Of a stretch of 64,000 nucleotides of DNA, positions 16,171 through 24,558 are shown piece after piece. The translations under genes were made by a program, and so were the position numbers. This DNA is from Sphaerisporangium album. Lineage in GTDB: Bacteria; Actinomycetota; Actinomycetes; Streptosporangiales; Streptosporangiaceae. A model generated the notes under the pieces. The model ran no database searches. It was not told where the DNA came from and saw nothing but the letters and a program-made list of their open reading frames with translations. The stretch covers positions 1 to 64,000 of the forward strand of contig NZ_QOIL01000032.1 in assembly GCF_003323745.1 (NCBI RefSeq), read 5' to 3'. How positions within the stretch are numbered: the stretch's first letter is position 1; every line of letters starts with the position of its first letter.

Positions 16171-17040
16171 GTGACGCTCACCTGGCTCTACGCCCCCGCC
16201 GACCGGCCCGACCTGGTGGCCAAGGCACTCGCCGGCCCCGCCGGCGTCGTCATCGTCGATCTGGAGGACGCGGTCGCCCCGGACCGCAAGGAGTACGCCC
16301 GCGCGCAGGTGGTGGCGTTGCTCGCCGGCGGGCCGCAGCCGCGCGTCGAGGTCCGGATCAACGACGTGCGCATGCCGTACGGCCAGGAGGACCTGCGGGC
16401 GATCGGCGCCCTGAGCGCGCGCACGGCGGGGATCCGCGTCCCGAAGGTCGAGTCGGCCCGGGAACTGCGCGAGGTGGCGGCGTCCCTGCCCGGCGGCGTC
16501 GTGCTCCACCCGCTCGTGGAGTCCGCGCTCGGCCTCGAACGCCTCTACGAGATCGCCTCGGCCGACCCGGCGGTGGCGAGCGTCGGGCTGGGGGAGGCGG
16601 ACCTGCGCGCAGACCTGCGCGTCGCGGACGAGGCGGGGCTGGCCTGGGCGCGGTCGCGGATCGTCGTGGCGGCACGCGCCGCCGGGCTGCCCGCCCCCGT
16701 CCAGTCGGTCTACACCGACTTCCGCGACCTCGCGGGCCTGGCCGAGTCGTGCCGCACCGGACGGGCGATGGGCTTCCGCGGCCGCGCCGCCATCCACCCC
16801 GCGCAGCTCCCGGTCATCGAGGCCGCCTACCGCCCGACGGAGCAGGAGGTCACGGCGGCGAGCGAGGTCGTGGCGGCCGCCGGAGCCGGGGCCGTGGCCC
16901 TCCCGGACGGCCGCTTCGTGGACGAGGCCGTCGTCCGCCAGGCCAGGACGGTCCTGGCCGACGCGCGGCACACGCCGGAGCCGGCGACCCGCCGCAGGGA
17001 CGCGCGTCTCCCGGCGCCCCGGTCCGCCGAGCAGGGGTGA
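16171..17040 (+). CDS. CitE/HpcH-like CoA-ester lyase (aldolase family)
   Basis: 289-aa TIM-barrel lyase of the HpcH/HpaI-CitE group. Motifs: WLYAPADRPDLVAKAL, VIVDLEDAVAPDRK (acidic metal ligands), VRINDV, IRVPKVES and GFRGRAAIHPAQLPVIE. The family cleaves citryl-, malyl- or citramalyl-CoA into a keto acid/aldehyde and an acyl-CoA. GTG 16171 has GAAAGG upstream. As the last operon gene, it would finish processing the CoA ester made by the 14982 product. Confidence 0.88.
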   Translation: MTLTWLYAPADRPDLVAKALAGPAGVVIVDLEDAVAPDRKEYARAQVVALLAGGPQPRVEVRINDVRMPYGQEDLRAIGALSARTAGIRVPKVESARELREVAASLPGGVVLHPLVESALGLERLYEIASADPAVASVGLGEADLRADLRVADEAGLAWARSRIVVAARAAGLPAPVQSVYTDFRDLAGLAESCRTGRAMGFRGRAAIHPAQLPVIEAAYRPTEQEVTAASEVVAAAGAGAVALPDGRFVDEAVVRQARTVLADARHTPEPATRRRDARLPAPRSAEQG

Positions 17041-17191
17041 GAGGACGGCGCGCTCCCGTCCCCTCGGGCCTTTCATATCAGGAGACCGTCACCAGTCGGC
17101 CGGCCCGGCACGGGGGCCGGCGGAAGGCGCCGGGTTTCACGGAGGCGTCCACAGAACCCGAAATCCGGCCTTTCTCATGGCGGCACGTGAA

Positions 17192-17222
17192 AGGGGTCGT
17201 CTCCACCGGGGAAACGACCCCT
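17192..17222. terminator. Bidirectional terminator hairpin
   Basis: AGGGGTCGT (17192-17200) pairs with ACGACCCCT (17214-17222), giving a 9-bp perfect stem with a 13-nt loop. It lies between the convergent ARH operon and the His/Gly-rich gene. Confidence 0.65.
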
Positions 17223-17318
17223 CCGGGTGTCATCGGCTTGTCATGACCAGGTGACAGGCCGGCTCCCGCTGACGCGTTCCGGGCGGTCCCGGTCGCGGAC
17301 CGGTGCTACGAAGGCCGG

Positions 17319-17666
17319 TCAGAAACCGAAGCCGGTGCCGAAGCCCCCGCCGGGGAAGAAGGACGTGAAGGCGAAGTCGTCGACCAGCCAGAGGCCGTCG
17401 AGGCCCCAGCCGCCGCCGTGTCCCCCCCACTTGTGGTGATGCCCGTGGTGCCCGCCCCACTTGTGGTACCCGCCGTGGCCACCGTGGCCGCCCCACTTGT
17501 GGCCCCCGCCGTGGCCGCCGTCCTCGCCCCAGCCGTCGCCCCCCGCGACGATGGAGGCGCCGGAGACCGTGGAGGCGCCGGCGCCGGTGGCGCCCGCGGC
17601 GAGCAGGCCCCCGGTCAGCGCGGCCGTAACGGTCAGCATCGCGGCGTACTTGTTGATCTTGGGCAT
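17319..17666 (-). CDS. Secreted His/Gly/Trp-rich small protein
   Basis: 115-aa protein with a clear signal peptide (MPKINKYAAMLTVTAALTGGLLAAG, cleavage near AGA/GAS). The mature part is built on HKWGGH units (three copies about 12-15 residues apart) with extra GHGG and HHGHHH stretches, then an aromatic/Gly C-terminus (FTSFFPGGGFGTGFGF). The His-rich repeats suggest extracellular binding of Zn, Cu or Ni, or a structural role in the cell surface. Start at 17666 is supported by AAGGGGGAAA upstream. No named family is recognised. Confidence 0.8.
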   Translation of the reverse strand: MPKINKYAAMLTVTAALTGGLLAAGATGAGASTVSGASIVAGGDGWGEDGGHGGGHKWGGHGGHGGYHKWGGHHGHHHKWGGHGGGWGLDGLWLVDDFAFTSFFPGGGFGTGFGF

Positions 17667-17937
17667 TGCATTTCCCCCTTGAGGACACTGGGTTTATCCC
17701 AGTAGGCGCATTCACCGGATTGACGCGAATGCCTGGGTGACTCCTGGAGAGTCTGCCCACATGTCTTATTTTCCTGGCATTCGATGCGACAAACGGCGAT
17801 AACCTCCTCTTGGCATGCATTTAGCTCGCTATTATGCTTTTTGATTCGATATTTCCCGCTTTGTCCTGATATAAAGCGCGATCCGATGGGCCGCGGGCGG
17901 CTCCCGTCCCGGCCGTCCGCGGCCTCCCGGCAGTCCT
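17667..17937. promoter_or_regulatory. AT-rich upstream region of the His/Gly-rich gene
   Basis: About 270 bp, with a markedly AT-rich core at 17760-17880 that contrasts with the very GC-rich surroundings. It is the presumed promoter of the leftward secreted-peptide gene. No perfect operator is seen, and no gene of convincing composition is present. Confidence 0.5.
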
Positions 17938-17970
17938 CGGTGCGGCGCATCGCCGGGATGCGCCGCACCG
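17938..17970 (-). terminator. Strong terminator hairpin after the C39-like peptidase
   Basis: CGGTGCGGCGCATC (17938-17951) and GATGCGCCGCACCG (17957-17970) form a perfect 14-bp stem with a 5-nt loop, nine bases beyond the peptidase stop. There is no U-tract, as is common for actinomycete hairpin terminators. Confidence 0.85.
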
Positions 17971-17978
17971 TCAGAACG

Positions 17979-19247
17979 TCACCAGTTGGGCTGTCCCGGC
18001 ACGGGGACCGCCGGCAGGGGACGGTTCGGCGGGTGGATGACGTACACGATGCCGCCGCTGCCGGTGCTGCGCAGCCAGACCTTCTCGAAGTTGGCGCGGG
18101 GGTAGACCCGGCGCACGGCGTCGTTGGACGGCGACGCCGGGTCGTTGGCGATCACGTCGCCCGTGGCGGTGAAGCCGATGATCACCATGAGGTGTCCGTT
18201 CGTGCCGTAGCCCGCGCCGGGCAGCTCCGCCTCCTCGAACGACTGCGAGGTGATCACCGGAATGCCGGCGGCGATCAGGCGCTCCATCTCGGTCAGCGAC
18301 CGCAGCCGGGTGACGAACCCGTCGAGCCCGTACCGGCCGGCGTACGCGGTGTTGAACGGCCAGTTGCCCGCGCCCTGGTAGGCGTGGTCGTAGGTGTACC
18401 GGGCCGCGTAGTCGACCTCGGGGTTGGGGTCGGACGGGTCCACCCAGGAGGTGTCCGCGGCGCTCGGCCACTTGCCCCAGTACCCGAGGACCATGGTGGT
18501 CGAGGTGGGGCTGCACCACGCCTCGCCGCCGCCGTCCCACTCGGGGTAGTGGCCCTGGTGGATGCTCTGCGAACGCCGGGGCACCGGCAGCTCGACCCCC
18601 CACGCGCCGCCGCCGGGGCTGACCGGGACCTCCGTCCGGTCGGGGACGGCCGACGACATCGCGCCGAGCGTCCGCACGACCGGGCGCACGGACGAGCCGG
18701 GCGTGCGGTACAGGGTGAGGCGGAGCTGGTAGGCGGAGATGGCCTTGCCGGACTTCGCGGCGAAGGTGTCGACGTAGACGGTGCCGTCGGCGTCGCCCTG
18801 CCCGGGCAGCGAGGTGCGGCGGATGTCGCCCTCGCCGTACGCCCAGCGGCCCAGCACGTACCACTTGGTCAGGCCGCCGGTGTGCCGCCCGCGCATCTCG
18901 ACCTGCAGCCAGCTCCCGGCCGGGGTGTCGGCCGTCCAGGAGGCGACCAGCTCGGTGGCGGAGAACCCGACGGGACGCTCCCTTCCGGTCCAGCGGGCGT
19001 ACTCCCAGGTCTTGGTGCCGAGCGCGTCGGTGTAGGTCGTCGTCCCGGCGGGGGACCCGAAGGTCAGGCGGTCACCGGCGTACACGCCCTCGGCGGTGCC
19101 CGTGGGGAACGACTCGCGCTTGTAGACGACGTCCACCACCGGAGCGGGACGCGGTTTCCCGCGCGCCGCGACGGCGTCCGCGGCGACGGGAGAGGGGATG
19201 AGGGTGCTCGAAAGTACGGCGAAGAGGAACACGGCCAGCACGCGCAT
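17979..19247 (-). CDS. Secreted C39-like cysteine peptidase
   Basis: 422-aa exported protein. The signal peptide is MRVLAVFLFAVLSSTLIPSPVAA. Residues 40-200 form a beta-rich domain (GTVYVDTFAAKSGKAISAYQLRLTLYR), and residues 218-410 are a papain-like Peptidase_C39_2 domain. The probable catalytic Cys is C245 (EAWCSPTSTTMVLGYW), the His is H352 (GHLMVIIGF), and the third residue is N368/D369 (VIANDPAS). I chose ATG 19247 because AAGGTGGAG lies just upstream and overlaps the alternative GTG at 19256. It is a single-gene unit, and the substrate is unknown. Confidence 0.88.
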   Translation of the reverse strand: MRVLAVFLFAVLSSTLIPSPVAADAVAARGKPRPAPVVDVVYKRESFPTGTAEGVYAGDRLTFGSPAGTTTYTDALGTKTWEYARWTGRERPVGFSATELVASWTADTPAGSWLQVEMRGRHTGGLTKWYVLGRWAYGEGDIRRTSLPGQGDADGTVYVDTFAAKSGKAISAYQLRLTLYRTPGSSVRPVVRTLGAMSSAVPDRTEVPVSPGGGAWGVELPVPRRSQSIHQGHYPEWDGGGEAWCSPTSTTMVLGYWGKWPSAADTSWVDPSDPNPEVDYAARYTYDHAYQGAGNWPFNTAYAGRYGLDGFVTRLRSLTEMERLIAAGIPVITSQSFEEAELPGAGYGTNGHLMVIIGFTATGDVIANDPASPSNDAVRRVYPRANFEKVWLRSTGSGGIVYVIHPPNRPLPAVPVPGQPNW

Positions 19248-19455
19248 GAACTCCACCTTGCCTCGGGGGGCTCTCGACGCCGCCGACCGTAGGCGCTACA
19301 CGCTGTTCCCGCATCGGGAGTTTTACGTATCGCGGTGCCCGCCCGTGCGAACCCTTGTCAGGCGCCGGCCATCGCCGTGGTCTTCAGACCCGCCAGAGCC
19401 CGCCCCGGCCTGGGACACGCCGCTCTCCAGGGCGGACATCCGGTTTCATGGAAAC

Positions 19456-19890
19456 TCATTCGCGCGGCCGCTCGGCGCAGTCGAGAACCAGACGGTCCAG
19501 CCCGTGAAGTGCGAGGCGGTGCACCCAGGGACCGGGGACCGTCACCAGTTCATGGATCTCCGGCAGATGCCGCTCGAAGAGCTGGATCATCACGCGCATG
19601 CTCATGTTGTTGTTACCGAACACCACGTATCGCGCGGCGTTGCGGCACACCGCTTGGCGTTCGAGTGCGTTGCGAAGGATGTTCCGATCCGCGCCGATGA
19701 GGATGCGGCCGTCCGCCGTGGCCTCCGCGATCCATGTCGTGTCGGCGACGCTCTCGGCGGGCTTGACGCCGTATCGGTCGTTGATGGTCTGGACGTCCTT
19801 CACCAACTGCCTGACAGCGTCTGTGAAGCGCCTGCCCTGGGTGCTGCGGTCGAGGAAAAGTCTCAGAGGGGGAAGTGGGGGATGGATCAC
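19456..19890 (-). CDS. VapC45-like PIN-domain toxin
   Basis: 144-aa PIN-like ribonuclease resembling M. tuberculosis VapC45. Acidic residues at the expected places are LFLDRST (D14), ADTTWIAEA and IGADRNILRN. The fold continues through RYVVFGNNNMSMRVMIQLFERHLPEI. Its ATG overlaps the antitoxin stop (ATGA), so it is co-translated with the 19887-20615 gene. Expected action: cleavage of a specific RNA when the antitoxin is degraded. The assignment rests on pair architecture and the PIN motifs. Confidence 0.78.
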   Translation of the reverse strand: MIHPPLPPLRLFLDRSTQGRRFTDAVRQLVKDVQTINDRYGVKPAESVADTTWIAEATADGRILIGADRNILRNALERQAVCRNAARYVVFGNNNMSMRVMIQLFERHLPEIHELVTVPGPWVHRLALHGLDRLVLDCAERPRE

Positions 19891-20615
19891 GCCGCCAGCA
19901 GCCCGTCCCGCTGCGCGACCTCGGTCACCTGGTCTACAGGAAGGCCGAAGTCGCCGGCCACGTCTTCGATGGTCTCGCGAGCCCTGAGCATGTTCTGGAC
20001 CACGTAAAGCGGCGTGCCGGTGGCGGTGAAATAGGGCTTCCCGAAGTTGGTGCGCAGGTCGGCCGCGATCCGCGCGACCTCGTATCCGGGCAGCAGGACG
20101 GACCGGGCATAGTCCTCGTCGTATGTGATCTGTTGCAGATACTGCTCGATGACCTGCCTGAAGACGTACTGCCCGTCCTTCAGCACGATGAGGTCACGCG
20201 CGCCGTGGCGGGCCTCGTCGTCGATCTCACCTCTGGCGCTGACCTCCCACAGGAGCTGGGCGCCCGCCAGGTACAGCTTGCGGGAGGCCAGGGCGTGTTC
20301 GACGCCGATCTTGTCGCGGACGAGTTCGAGCGCCGGACGGATCTGCTGGAGCGGCATGCGTGCCTTGCGGAGCGCGGACAGGAACATGCCTTCGGCGAGG
20401 CCGATGAAGGGGATGGAGGGTCCTCCGCGTTTCTCCGGAGGAAGGTCGGTGATCAGCGGCTCTCCGCGTACCGGTGGCCTGTCGCGGTACTCCTGGTGGT
20501 AACCCTTGACCCATCGCCGCAAAGTGGTGTCGCGCACGTCGAGATAGCGCGCCGCCTCCGCGGTCGTGTAGAGCGGCACGGTGAACCGGGCGTCGTCGGA
20601 TTGGGCGGTCGCCAT
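19887..20615 (-). CDS. VapB45-like antitoxin with HTH and DUF433-type region
   Basis: 242-aa DNA-binding antitoxin, much larger than a typical VapB. It has a MerR/excisionase-like N-terminal HTH (YTTAEAARYLDVRDTTLRRWVKGY, residues 15-38), a central helical part, and a DUF433-like C-terminal HTH (GTPLYVVQNMLRARETIEDVAGDFGLPVDQVTEVA). The organisation matches the M. tuberculosis VapB45/VapC45 pair. I chose ATG 20615; the longer in-frame extension to 20798 is Arg/Pro-rich and lies in the divergent promoter. It should repress its own operon. Confidence 0.8.
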   Translation of the reverse strand: MATAQSDDARFTVPLYTTAEAARYLDVRDTTLRRWVKGYHQEYRDRPPVRGEPLITDLPPEKRGGPSIPFIGLAEGMFLSALRKARMPLQQIRPALELVRDKIGVEHALASRKLYLAGAQLLWEVSARGEIDDEARHGARDLIVLKDGQYVFRQVIEQYLQQITYDEDYARSVLLPGYEVARIAADLRTNFGKPYFTATGTPLYVVQNMLRARETIEDVAGDFGLPVDQVTEVAQRDGLLAA

Positions 20616-20884
20616 GCGCTCAGCGTAGTGGAGCCGCCCCGCGTCACCCGGCGGAACGGTCACCGGCTGCGGCGGGGGTTCTGATCTGGGCCGCCGGAAG
20701 CATGTGTACGCCCTCGTGGATGGCGGGTCGCGCCTGTTCGCGGGCCGGGATGCGGGCCGGGCGCTTCGGTGGGGCCGGGTAATAAGCGATTCTGTCACCT
20801 TTGGGCAACCTTGCGCTCAGCGGGTGGATCATCACGGTTGGGAGGATCTGTGGCGTCCTGCTCCGCTGACCGGAAGAGAACCCC

Positions 20885-22975
20885 ATGACTGACGGACCCT
20901 CTCGCCGCAGGTTCCTGGCGCTCGGCGCCGGAGCCGTGGGCGGCGCCGCCGTGGCGTCGCTGCTGCCGCCCTCCGTCCACGCCGCGATGGCCATGCCCGC
21001 TCCCCGGGGCGGCCTGTCCGCCGTCAAGCACGTGGTCTTCCTCATGCAGGAGAACCGGTCGTTCGACCACTACTTCGGCACGCTGCGCGGCGTGCGCGGG
21101 TTCGGGGACAGGAACGCGGTGGACCTGCGCGGCGGAGGGACGGTGTTCGAGCAGCCGGGTGGCCCGGCGGGGCACGTGCTGCCGTTCCCGGTGAAGGACG
21201 CCGCCGACCTCGTCGGCAAGGACCTGCAGTGGATCAACGCACTGCCGCACGGCTGGACCGACGGCCAGCGGGCCGCCGCCGCGGGCTGGCACGACGGGTG
21301 GATCGCCGCCAAGACGCCGGCCACCATGGCGTACTACCAGCGGCAGGACATCCCGCTTCAGTACGAGCTGGCCGACACCTTCACGATCTGCGACCAGTAC
21401 CACTGCTCGGTGCTGTCCTCCACGAGCCCGAACCGCAACTACCACGTCAGCGGCCACACCGGCTACGAGCCCGGCACGACCAGGCGGGCCATCGACAACG
21501 CGGCCTACAACGAGGACACCCACGCCGGATACGACTGGTCCAACGCCGGGGAGATCCTGGAGGCCGCCGGGCACTCCTGGAAGGTCTACCAGGAGATGGA
21601 CAACTACGAGGACAACAACCTGGAGTTCTTCGCCCGCTTCCGGCGGATCGCGCGCGCCGCGCTCCAGGGCGACTACCAGAGCCTCGACTCGTTCTACTCC
21701 GCCCTCGGACGGGCGTCCTCGCCGGAGGAGCAGCAGCGGATGCTGGCCCGGCTGGAGGAGGGCGTGGCCAAGCTGAGCCCCGCCGACCGGTCGCTGTACG
21801 AGAAGGCCCTGCGGCGCGGCCTGCCGGGCACGCTGGCCCAGAGCTTCCGCGCCGACGTCGAGGCCGGGCGGCTGCCCAAGGTGAGCTACATCGTGCCCTC
21901 GGCGGCCGACTCCGAGCACCCGAGCGCGTCCTCGCCCGCGCAGAGCGCCGTGATCACCTACGACATCCTCGACGCCATCGCCTCCAACCCGGACGTCTGG
22001 CGCTCGACCGTGCTGTTCCTCACCTTCGACGAGAACGACGGCTTCTACGACCACGTCCCGCCGCCGCTGCCGCCCGCCGACCGGGTCGAGGACTTCTACG
22101 ACGGCCACCCGATCGGCCTCGGCATGCGCGTGCCGATGACGATCGTCTCGCCGTGGACGGTCGGCGGTTACGTCTGCTCGCAGACCTTCGACCACAGCTC
22201 GACGGTGCGGTTCCTTGAGACCTGGCTGGGCGTCCGCTTCCCCGACATCACCCCGTGGCGCCGTACCGTGGCCGGCGACCTGACCTCGGCCTTCGACTTC
22301 GGAGCCGGCGGTCACCGGCCCGATCTCACCGCCCCCGGCCCGGTGCCGCCCTTCACCGGCCGCTGGCGGCCCGCGCCTCCCGCCGGGCAGAAGATGCCGG
22401 TCCAGGAGGCGGGCACGCGCCCCGCCCGCTCGCTGCCGTACCAGCCGGACGCCTGGGGCCGCGTGGTGGACGGGAAGGTGAGGCTGCGGCTGGCCAACTC
22501 CGGCGAGCGGAGCGTCCACATGACGCTGTTCCCGTACGCGGGGGAGTTCGACCTGCCCGTCCACGTGGACGTGCTCGGCTCGGCCGAGCTGGACGTGCCC
22601 GTGAGGAACGGCTCCTACGACTTCACGCTGACCGGCCCGAACGGGTTCCGCCGCGAGTTCACCGGCTCGCCGGCGGGCGCGGCGTCCGGCCTCGTCGTCG
22701 AGCCGGAGATCCGCGGGAAGCAGCGCAGCCTGACGCTGACCGTCACCAACACCGGCGCGGCGAAGGTGGACGTGGGGATCGCCCCGCTGGCGTACGGCGA
22801 CCGGCGGGACGAGCGGGCCTTCACCCTCAAGCCCGGCCAGGACAAGCACGTGACCTGGCACTGCGACGACCACGAGGGCTGGTACGACCTGCGCGTCACC
22901 TGCGCGCAGGACGCCTCCTACGGCCGCCGCCTCATGGGCCACATCGAGAACGGCCGCGCCAGCGTCACAGGCTGA
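20885..22975 (+). CDS. Tat-exported phosphocholine-type phospholipase C
   Basis: 696-aa secreted phosphoesterase of the bacterial PLC/acid-phosphatase family. The Tat signal is SRRRFLALGAGAVGGAAVASLL. Catalytic-region motifs are ENRSFDHYFGTLRGVRGF, SPNRNYHVSG, FLTFDENDGFYDHV and MTIVSPWTVGG. The C-terminus has two DUF756-type domains (about residues 500-590 and 595-690; LPVHVDVLGSAELDVP and YGDRRDERAFTLKPGQDKHV). The start has GGAAGAGA upstream. It hydrolyses phospholipid headgroups outside the cell, for phosphate scavenging or membrane attack. It diverges from the antitoxin across 269 bp. Confidence 0.93.
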   Translation: MTDGPSRRRFLALGAGAVGGAAVASLLPPSVHAAMAMPAPRGGLSAVKHVVFLMQENRSFDHYFGTLRGVRGFGDRNAVDLRGGGTVFEQPGGPAGHVLPFPVKDAADLVGKDLQWINALPHGWTDGQRAAAAGWHDGWIAAKTPATMAYYQRQDIPLQYELADTFTICDQYHCSVLSSTSPNRNYHVSGHTGYEPGTTRRAIDNAAYNEDTHAGYDWSNAGEILEAAGHSWKVYQEMDNYEDNNLEFFARFRRIARAALQGDYQSLDSFYSALGRASSPEEQQRMLARLEEGVAKLSPADRSLYEKALRRGLPGTLAQSFRADVEAGRLPKVSYIVPSAADSEHPSASSPAQSAVITYDILDAIASNPDVWRSTVLFLTFDENDGFYDHVPPPLPPADRVEDFYDGHPIGLGMRVPMTIVSPWTVGGYVCSQTFDHSSTVRFLETWLGVRFPDITPWRRTVAGDLTSAFDFGAGGHRPDLTAPGPVPPFTGRWRPAPPAGQKMPVQEAGTRPARSLPYQPDAWGRVVDGKVRLRLANSGERSVHMTLFPYAGEFDLPVHVDVLGSAELDVPVRNGSYDFTLTGPNGFRREFTGSPAGAASGLVVEPEIRGKQRSLTLTVTNTGAAKVDVGIAPLAYGDRRDERAFTLKPGQDKHVTWHCDDHEGWYDLRVTCAQDASYGRRLMGHIENGRASVTG

Positions 22976-22986
22976 GCGGAGACACG

Positions 22987-23019
22987 AGGGTGCGCCGTCC
23001 GGGGCGGACGGCGCACCCT
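22987..23019. terminator. Strong bidirectional terminator hairpin
   Basis: AGGGTGCGCCGTCC (22987-23000) and GGACGGCGCACCCT (23006-23019) give a perfect 14-bp stem with a 5-nt loop between the convergent phospholipase and permease genes. Confidence 0.88.
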
Positions 23020-23034
23020 GCCCGGACGCGGGGA

Positions 23035-24558
23035 TCAGTCGCGCTCGACGGTCTCCTCCAGGACGATCCTGCCGATGATGTCGTACTTCGCCGGGTTCCT
23101 CGTCTTCAGGTAGAGGGCCAGGCCGACGCCGAGCACGGCGAAGGCGAGCACGATCCACGGGATCAGCCGGAAGAGCAGGGCGTCGGACGCGGCGCCCGCG
23201 GCGGCCTCCTGGTTCTGGAAGAGCAGGAACACGACGTACAGCATCGCGATCCCTCCGGCGAGCGGCGCGACCAGCGTGCGCCACACGTTGGCCGTCTCCG
23301 GATGCTTCTTCTTGACGTGGAAGTAGCCGATGACCGCGAACGAGCACAGCGACTGCACGATCAGGATCGCCAGCGTGCCGAGGACGGCCAGCAGCGTGTA
23401 CATGTGGACGTAGGGGTCCATGCCGGTGAAGAAGAACGCCAGGACCAGCACGACCGAGATCGCCGTCTGCACGAACCCGGCGATGTGCGGCGAGCCGTGA
23501 CTGGGGTGGGTGCGCCCGAGGGTGCGGGCGGTGCCGGGCACCAGGTTCTCGCGGCCGAGCGCGTACAGGTAGCGCGAGGCGCAGTTGTGGAAAGCCATCG
23601 AGCAGGCGAACGACCCCGTCAGGATGAGGATCTTGAACAGGTCGACCGCCCACGCGCCCACGAGCTCGCCGGTGGGGTTGAAGAACACCCCGGCGAACTC
23701 CTTGGCCGCGATGGCGGGCGCGCCGGCGCCGTTGGCGGCGACGGTCATCCAGGAGACGAAGACGTAGAACAGGCCGATGCCGACCACGGAGACCAGCGTC
23801 GCGCGGGGGACGATGCGCTTGGGGTCGCGCGACTCCTCGCCGTACATCGCGGTGGACTCGAAGCCGACCCACGACCAGAAGCACATGAACAGCCCCAGCC
23901 CGACCGCGCCGCCCACCAGGCCGTTGGTGCTGAAGGCGCCGGCCGGGTTCAGCGTGTCCGCCATCAGCCCGTCGGGACCGCCGCCGTGGAACAGCGTCAC
24001 CACCGAGGTGAGGCCCAGCATGAGGATCTCGGTCACCAGGAACACGCCGAGGACCTTGGCGGTCAGGTTGATGTCGAAGTACGTGAGCACCGCGTTCAGC
24101 GCGAGGCCGAAGAAGGCGAACCACAGCCAGTGGATGTCCACGTGGGCCAGCGACTTGAAGGTGTCGTTGGCCGAGTAGGCGAAGAAGCCGATGATGGACG
24201 CCTCGAACACGACGTACGCCATCGTCGCCAGCAGGCCGGCCACCATGCCGGCGATCTGGCCGAGGCCGTGCGAGATGTAGCCGTAGAACGCGCCGGCGGC
24301 GGTGATGTGCTTGGCCATCGCCACGTAGCCCACCGAGAACACGGTGAGCACGATGGTCGCGACGAGATAGCCGGCTGGGACGCCGATGCCGTTGCCGAAG
24401 CCGAGGGCCATCGGGACGTTGCCGGTCATGGCCGTGATCGGGGCGGCGGTGGCGACCGCCATGAAGATGACCCCGAGCAGGCCGACGGCGTTCTTGCGCA
24501 GGCGTTGGACCTCTACCGCCGGACGTGTCGTCGCCGCGGGCTGTTCAGTGGTGCTCAC
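23035..24558 (-). CDS. APC-family amino acid/amine permease of the microcompartment locus
   Basis: 507-aa permease with about 12 transmembrane helices. The opening LRKNAVGLLGVIFMAVATAAPITAMTGNVP has the substrate-gating glycine/alanine pattern of APC carriers, and FWSWVGFESTAMYGEESRDPKR is the family's TM6-loop signature. Start GTG 24558 has GGAAGG upstream. It is transcribed away from the BMC operon and shares its regulatory region. In related RMM loci such a permease is thought to bring in 1-amino-2-propanol or aminoacetone; that role here is inference. Confidence 0.88.
   Translation of the reverse strand: MSTTEQPAATTRPAVEVQRLRKNAVGLLGVIFMAVATAAPITAMTGNVPMALGFGNGIGVPAGYLVATIVLTVFSVGYVAMAKHITAAGAFYGYISHGLGQIAGMVAGLLATMAYVVFEASIIGFFAYSANDTFKSLAHVDIHWLWFAFFGLALNAVLTYFDINLTAKVLGVFLVTEILMLGLTSVVTLFHGGGPDGLMADTLNPAGAFSTNGLVGGAVGLGLFMCFWSWVGFESTAMYGEESRDPKRIVPRATLVSVVGIGLFYVFVSWMTVAANGAGAPAIAAKEFAGVFFNPTGELVGAWAVDLFKILILTGSFACSMAFHNCASRYLYALGRENLVPGTARTLGRTHPSHGSPHIAGFVQTAISVVLVLAFFFTGMDPYVHMYTLLAVLGTLAILIVQSLCSFAVIGYFHVKKKHPETANVWRTLVAPLAGGIAMLYVVFLLFQNQEAAAGAASDALLFRLIPWIVLAFAVLGVGLALYLKTRNPAKYDIIGRIVLEETVERD

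Noticed and set aside
17400-17530. Repeats within the His/Gly-rich gene as a possible tandem-repeat element
   Set aside because: They are in frame and encode the HKWGGH units, so they are protein repeats, not a mobile or CRISPR feature.
20795-24124. A 1109-codon frame antisense to the phospholipase and overlapping the permease
   Set aside because: High GC leaves long open frames; its translation is Arg/Ala/Gly/Pro-rich without domains, while both genes it overlaps have clear family motifs.
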